A stretch of DNA of 10,560 nt from contig JALONY010000042.1 in assembly GCA_025454715.1 (NCBI GenBank), positions 1 through 10,560 on the forward strand. The letters run 5' to 3'. How positions within the stretch are numbered: position 1 is the stretch's first letter; every line of letters begins with the position of its first letter. The position numbers and the translations under genes were made by a program. Of this stretch, positions 7,154 through 10,560 are shown piece by piece. This DNA comes from Anaerolineae bacterium (lineage in GTDB: Bacteria; Chloroflexota; Anaerolineae; Aggregatilineales; Phototrophicaceae). The notes under the pieces were generated by a model that saw only the letters and a list, made by a program, of their open reading frames with translations, had not been told where the DNA came from and ran no database searches.

Positions 7154-7824
7154 TGCGGGGTTTCAGGCTTCTTCACGTCCGGCTGGATGGGATGCTGCTT
7201 GGTCGGCTCCGATGCGAGTGAGGGCGGCGTGGCGCTGGGCGCAGGCTGGGCAGCGGGCGTGGCAGGTGCCGTGGGCGTAACCGGTTGTGCCGCCCCTGCC
7301 GGTTGTACGGGTGGCACGGGCGCGGCGGGCGCTACTGCTGTGGGCGTGGGCGCGGGTGCCACCGGCGCGCTGGGTGCCGCCGCCACGGGCGGTGCAGCTT
7401 TGGCCACCGGCGCCGACTTGTTCGCCTCGGTCTTGCGCTTGATGATGTCGTGCAGAATCACGCCCAAACGGTCAAAGTCGGGCAACGGCTTATTGATGAC
7501 GTGGTCTACCCCGAAATCTTGGCGCAAGCGGTCGATTTCGTCCTCGCTCAGCACGAACGCGGTCATCAAGACGATCGGGATATGCTTGAGCCTGTCCATC
7601 TCGCGCATCCGCCCCGCAATCTCGTTGCCGCGCCGCCCGGGCATTCGGATGTCCATCAACGCAAAATCAGGCAAGCTGGGGATTTTCCCCGCCTCCACAT
7701 CGTCCAGCCAGTCCCACACCTTCTGGCCGGTCTCGAAGCTCAGGGGGGTATGCCCCCAAACCTGACACATAATCCCAACAAGGTTGCGGATGTCGGCCTC
7801 GTCTTCCGCGATTAACCAATTCAC
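7150..7824 (-). CDS. Stand-alone response-regulator receiver with Pro/Ala-rich tail
   Basis: A CheY-like receiver followed by a long disordered tail, with no DNA-binding or enzymatic output domain. Counting from the GTG at 7824 (224 residues), the receiver spans about 1-130: acidic pair E7/D8 (LIAEDEADI), phospho-acceptor D58 (ALMDIRMPG), T88 (LMTAF) and K112 (INKPLP), all in place. Residues about 137-203 are a Pro/Ala/Val/Thr tail resembling the linker of the peptidase gene at the left edge. The last residues (KQHPIQPDVKKPETPQ) are polar and could be a docking peptide. I prefer GTG at 7824 because GGAGG abuts the ATG at 7830 with no spacing but lies six bases before this GTG. Its stop overlaps the kinase start, so the two form a signalling operon. 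It probably acts by protein-protein interaction, which is inferred. Confidence 0.9.
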   Translation of the reverse strand: MNWLIAEDEADIRNLVGIMCQVWGHTPLSFETGQKVWDWLDDVEAGKIPSLPDFALMDIRMPGRRGNEIAGRMREMDRLKHIPIVLMTAFVLSEDEIDRLRQDFGVDHVINKPLPDFDRLGVILHDIIKRKTEANKSAPVAKAAPPVAAAPSAPVAPAPTPTAVAPAAPVPPVQPAGAAQPVTPTAPATPAAQPAPSATPPSLASEPTKQHPIQPDVKKPETPQ

Positions 7825-7830
7825 GGGCAT

Positions 7831-7835
7831 CCTCC
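7831..7835 (-). promoter_or_regulatory. Ribosome binding site that decides the response-regulator start
   Basis: The minus strand reads GGAGG directly followed by ATGCCCGTG. Spacing to the ATG is zero, which is too short for initiation. Spacing to the GTG two codons later is six bases, which is near optimal. Confidence 0.65.
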
Positions 7836-7886
7836 ATCACTGACGTTTAGTCGTCGCCTGTTCGCCCAGCGCAGCATTTAACGCCA

Positions 7887-7892
7887 AGTATA
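7887..7892 (-). promoter_or_regulatory. Possible -10 box for the response regulator-kinase operon
   Basis: The minus strand reads TATACT about 50 bases before the response-regulator start, in the AT-richer part of the 235-bp spacer. No good -35 hexamer lies 16-18 bases upstream, so this is a weak call. Confidence 0.35.
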
Positions 7893-8026
7893 CCGCGAAT
7901 CGCCCAATGCGACATCGATTATTCCGATGAAACCATGCCAACGTTCGCCCGATGCGTCCATCGCCTCGGAACCCGTTCGACCGGCACACCAGCCTTCATC
8001 CGATGACTTGCACACTCACGGGCGGT

Positions 8027-8050
8027 ATCGGCGCAGGCCATGCGCCCGAT
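8027..8050 (-). terminator. Imperfect hairpin after the PPC-like gene
   Basis: ATCGGCGCA (8027-8035) can pair with TGCGCCCGAT (8041-8050) with one bulged base around a GGCCA loop. It lies 16 bases beyond the stop of the gene at 8066. There is no U tract, so it may be only a weak or Rho-assisted terminator. The rest of 7831-8065 shows no gene. Confidence 0.3.
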
Positions 8051-8065
8051 GATAACAGTTTAGGG

Positions 8066-9262
8066 CTATTCTTTCGACATCCCGCCCAAGACCCAAACCG
8101 TATACTCACCAACCACCGCAGGGTTGCCCGCCCCCACCTGTACCAAGATTGGCGCCACATCCCCCGTCAAGAGGTCGGCAACCGCGCTCAGCCGGTCGAA
8201 ACGGACGGCCACCCCATTATAAATCATCTCCGCCTCTCGCCAACCATCCAGCGCGCACGGGCGCAAGCCCCAGTCGGCGCAGGCCGTGATGCCCGTCTCG
8301 TCCAGAGTCACCCCAATCGCGGGGTCGAGGCGCGGCGAGACGCCCTGCACCACCACCCGAACCGGCGCGGTCTTGGTCTGTGGGGCGTGGCGCACCGTCA
8401 GCTCGTCCACGTCGTCCGCCGTCAAGCTCAGGCCGTCCCAGCGTGCGACGAAATACCCCAAGCGCGGCTCAGGGGTCGCCAACGTCAAGCGCAACGACCC
8501 GCTGATGTCGCGGGCAGGCAACACGAACCGCACCTCATACGGCAACGCGAGGTCATCGGGCACCGCCCGCACCCCGTCCGCAAACGGCACCACCCCGCCG
8601 CTCAGCATCGCCACCGCCTCTGGCTCAGGGCGGATGCAGGTCGGCACGCCGTCCGCGCCCTGCCCGTCGCCCACCCGCAGCACCGGCGGAAACGATGACC
8701 AGACCGTCAGCGACACCACGCCCTCGGCCTCGTCCGCGTCTTCCACGGTCAATACCACCACCGAGGTCACGAGGTCGGCACCACACCGAAACTCGACATC
8801 GACATACGGGTCATCCTCGGCGGCCACGTCCAAGCGCGTCAATGCCATCCGGTACACCCCGACCGTATCGCCCTCCGCGCCCCCGTAGCGCGTCGCAATC
8901 AACACCAGCTCGCCCGACTCCGGCGCGGTGAACACCAAGATGGCCTCGGTGTTGGGCTCGGTCGGGACGGGGCTACCGTCCGGCTGGGTCACCGCGCTCG
9001 AGGCGAACACATCGCCCGCCGCACCGCGCACCCCCACCAACGGAGCCAAGCCGTCTTGCCCCAGCATCCGCACCTCGTACCGCTCCCCCTCCACCGCGAA
9101 GAAGCGCCAAATGTCGAAAAACGCCTGCTCGGTCAACGACTCGAACACCGGCACATCCCACTCGATTGAGCGGTCAACCGGCGTTTCGGGGTCATCTTGT
9201 GCCACGGCTGGCAACACCCACAACAGCAGTAGCACGCCCGTCCACAGCGCACGCATCGTCAT
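8066..9262 (-). CDS. Secreted protein with PPC-like beta-sandwich domain, function unknown
   Basis: A 398-residue exported protein. The signal peptide is clear: MTMR, a hydrophobic core (ALWTGVLLLLWVLP), then AVA with cleavage expected after A21. Residues about 35-144 resemble the PPC (pre-peptidase C-terminal) fold common in Chloroflexota exoproteins: SLTEQAFFDIWRFFAVEGER, then FTAPESGELVLIATRYGGAE and a VGVYRMALTRL end strand. The rest (about 150-398) is beta-rich with four cysteines (C160, C209 and two in ITACADWGLRPC), possible disulfides, and ends in a GEYTVWV strand. There is no protease motif and no anchor at the C-terminus. ATG at 9262 overlaps the TGA of the branching enzyme (ATGA), so translation is likely coupled; ATG at 9256 is an alternative. 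No ribosome binding site is visible. The role is not evident. Confidence 0.8.
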   Translation of the reverse strand: MTMRALWTGVLLLLWVLPAVAQDDPETPVDRSIEWDVPVFESLTEQAFFDIWRFFAVEGERYEVRMLGQDGLAPLVGVRGAAGDVFASSAVTQPDGSPVPTEPNTEAILVFTAPESGELVLIATRYGGAEGDTVGVYRMALTRLDVAAEDDPYVDVEFRCGADLVTSVVVLTVEDADEAEGVVSLTVWSSFPPVLRVGDGQGADGVPTCIRPEPEAVAMLSGGVVPFADGVRAVPDDLALPYEVRFVLPARDISGSLRLTLATPEPRLGYFVARWDGLSLTADDVDELTVRHAPQTKTAPVRVVVQGVSPRLDPAIGVTLDETGITACADWGLRPCALDGWREAEMIYNGVAVRFDRLSAVADLLTGDVAPILVQVGAGNPAVVGEYTVWVLGGMSKE

Positions 9263-10560
9263 GACCGTGCGCGGAACCAACGGTAATCGAGGTCGTAAAA
9301 CGCCTTGTCCAGCTCCCAATACTGCTCGGCCAAGGCGCGGTCGGGCTTGCGCCGGTCGAGGCTGTCGGCCAGCTTGGTAAACCGCTCGAGGTGCTGATTG
9401 AAGCGCTGGATGGCGTAATCCCGCGCTTGGCCGGTCGTGACCAAAAACGGCCAGTCGGAGCTTTGCAACAGCAACGCCTCACGGGCAATCTGGTTCAGCA
9501 CGAACCGCTCATCGTCGGTCGGGTCGGGGTAACGGATGACCAGCCCCTCCAGCCGGATTTCCGCCTCATGCACCGGCGACCACATCCAGCGGTTATCGGT
9601 GTTGTTCCACGTAAAGTGGTTGCCGCCCGCCCCCCATGAGCTTTCGGGGATGTGCAGGACGTGGCGCGGCGGGTTGGCCGTCAGGTATTCGGTCGCGGTC
9701 TGCACCTCCACCGATGGGTCGGTCGCGAGGTGGCGCAACACCCGCTCCAGCCACAACACCCCCTCGTACCACCAGTGCCCAAACAATTCGGTATCGTAGC
9801 TGCTCACCACCAAGCCCGCCTCGCCGGTGCGCGTCTGGTGCTCACGCAGTTGGTCGCTGACGAGGTGCGCGAAGTGTTCGGCGTGCTGCTCCACCTTGTA
9901 GGCCGCCCAGTCGGGGTGATAGTAATCCTTAAAGGCGAGGTCGAGTTTCGCCCCCGTCACCCGCCAATACTTCAGGCCGCTGGTGCCCGCCTTCTTGTGA
10001 AATTCTCGATAATCGAAATCGCCCGGGTAGCCCATCGTCGAGCTCCAGACCTGCAAGCCGGTCTGCGCGTTGCGCCCCATCACCGCCACACCGCTGTGGC
10101 TCAGCGCCCCGTCACCCGCCGCCGTGTCGCTGACGTAGTAGGCTTGGAAGGTGGTCGCGTCGCGCTTGGGGAACTCGTGCATGTTGGGCACCACGTACCG
10201 CCGCCGAATCTGCCCATACGGCCCGACCATCTCGCCCGTCGCCACCCCCACCGGCTGCCCGCCGGTAATCGTGTGAGTCTCGGTAAAAAACGCCTTCAGG
10301 TCGAACTCGGCGAGGTGGTGCTCCAGCCCGACCCGCACCCCGTCCCGCGTGAAGTAGGCCGGACGGTAGGCGCACTCAGGCAACCAAAAGCTGTTGGGCT
10401 GGCGGCCATAATGCTTGACATACGACGACACCCCCGCTTGAATCTGCGCCCGAATCGAGCTATCCCGCCCCAGCAACGGCAGGTACGGGTGGGTGGCCGC
10501 GCTGGTCACGATTTCGATGTACCCATCGTCTTGCAAGCGCCGAAACGCCCCGATGATGTC
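9259..10560 (-). CDS. GH57 1,4-alpha-glucan branching enzyme, 5'-partial
   Basis: This enzyme makes alpha-1,6 branches in glycogen-like glucans in the cytoplasm (EC 2.4.1.18). 433 residues are visible, open to the right edge; typical family members run to 520-570, so the N-terminal 90-140 residues, with the first conserved motif, lie outside. Visible motifs are the nucleophile Glu in SFWLPECAYRP (codon 10377-10375), the acid/base Asp in SSYDTELFGHWW (codon 9795-9793), and ESSWGAGGNHFTWNN with DNRWMW near the active site. The last 100 or so residues form the helical DUF1957-type domain (LNQIAREALLLQSSDWPFL). These match the TK1436/TT1467 type rather than GH57 amylases, and the C-terminus YRWFRARS is intact. 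Its TGA stop overlaps the start of the PPC-like gene. No frameshift is seen in this part. Confidence 0.92.
   Translation of the reverse strand, partial: DIIGAFRRLQDDGYIEIVTSAATHPYLPLLGRDSSIRAQIQAGVSSYVKHYGRQPNSFWLPECAYRPAYFTRDGVRVGLEHHLAEFDLKAFFTETHTITGGQPVGVATGEMVGPYGQIRRRYVVPNMHEFPKRDATTFQAYYVSDTAAGDGALSHSGVAVMGRNAQTGLQVWSSTMGYPGDFDYREFHKKAGTSGLKYWRVTGAKLDLAFKDYYHPDWAAYKVEQHAEHFAHLVSDQLREHQTRTGEAGLVVSSYDTELFGHWWYEGVLWLERVLRHLATDPSVEVQTATEYLTANPPRHVLHIPESSWGAGGNHFTWNNTDNRWMWSPVHEAEIRLEGLVIRYPDPTDDERFVLNQIAREALLLQSSDWPFLVTTGQARDYAIQRFNQHLERFTKLADSLDRRKPDRALAEQYWELDKAFYDLDYRWFRARS

Noticed and set aside
6341..7765. A 474-codon open frame on the + strand opposite the kinase and response regulator
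   Set aside because: The minus strand carries complete HisKA, HATPase and receiver motifs; the + frame is His/Arg/Gln-rich with no recognisable domain.
7971..7985. A GTTCGA stretch in the 235-bp spacer resembling a tRNA T-loop
   Set aside because: The flanking five bases do not pair, and no acceptor stem or anticodon arm can be drawn around it.
7952..8888. Open frames on the + strand running from the intergenic spacer into the PPC-like gene
   Set aside because: They are mainly antisense to a gene with a clear signal peptide and PPC-like domain, and their composition is Arg/Pro/His- or Ser/Thr-rich without motifs.

Overview
The window is GC-rich (roughly two thirds G+C by eye) and densely packed. 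It looks like a bacterial chromosome, most likely Chloroflexota. The reasons are a GH57 branching enzyme, a secreted protein with a PPC-like (pre-peptidase) beta-sandwich, an SH3b-M23 peptidase with Pro/Ala/Thr-rich linkers, and a large helical orphan protein. This taxonomic guess is inference from gene style, not from a marker gene.

Layout, left to right. (1) Bases 1-1115, + strand: the C-terminal part of an exported cell-wall peptidase, with a 93-bp tandem repeat coding a PVTTTAPAPA linker, then an SH3b domain, then an M23/LytM domain. A one-base frameshift near 430-438 breaks the SH3b domain. (2) Bases 1112-2648, - strand: a MurJ-type lipid II flippase that overlaps the peptidase stop codon tail to tail. 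It is also broken, by a frameshift plus a missing stretch of about 30 codons near 2267-2274. (3) Bases 2649-2743: a short divergent promoter region with a palindromic ATTATAAT that can serve as -10 on both strands. (4) Bases 2744-5839, + strand: a 1031-residue cysteine-free protein of unknown function, starting at TTG. (5) Bases 5860-5891: a perfect 13-bp hairpin between convergent genes. (6) Bases 5915-7830, - strand: a two-component pair, response regulator first and then a soluble PAS histidine kinase, with a GTGA overlap. (7) Bases 7831-8065: a 235-bp intergenic stretch with a possible -10 box and an imperfect hairpin and no gene that I can see. (8) Bases 8066-10560, - strand: a GH57 alpha-glucan branching enzyme (running off the right edge) followed, with an ATGA overlap, by a secreted protein with a PPC-like domain.

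How the genes relate. The first two belong to cell-envelope construction (peptidoglycan hydrolysis and lipid II export). The kinase and the output-less receiver form a translationally coupled signalling pair whose target is not evident. The branching enzyme belongs to glycogen/alpha-glucan storage; its coupling to an exported protein is odd. I see no RNA genes, insertion sequences, CRISPR array or phage genes, and no convincing defence system. The most interesting unknown is the 1031-residue protein. The two breaks in adjacent genes 1 and 2 are the most important thing to resolve, because they may be sequence errors rather than biology.
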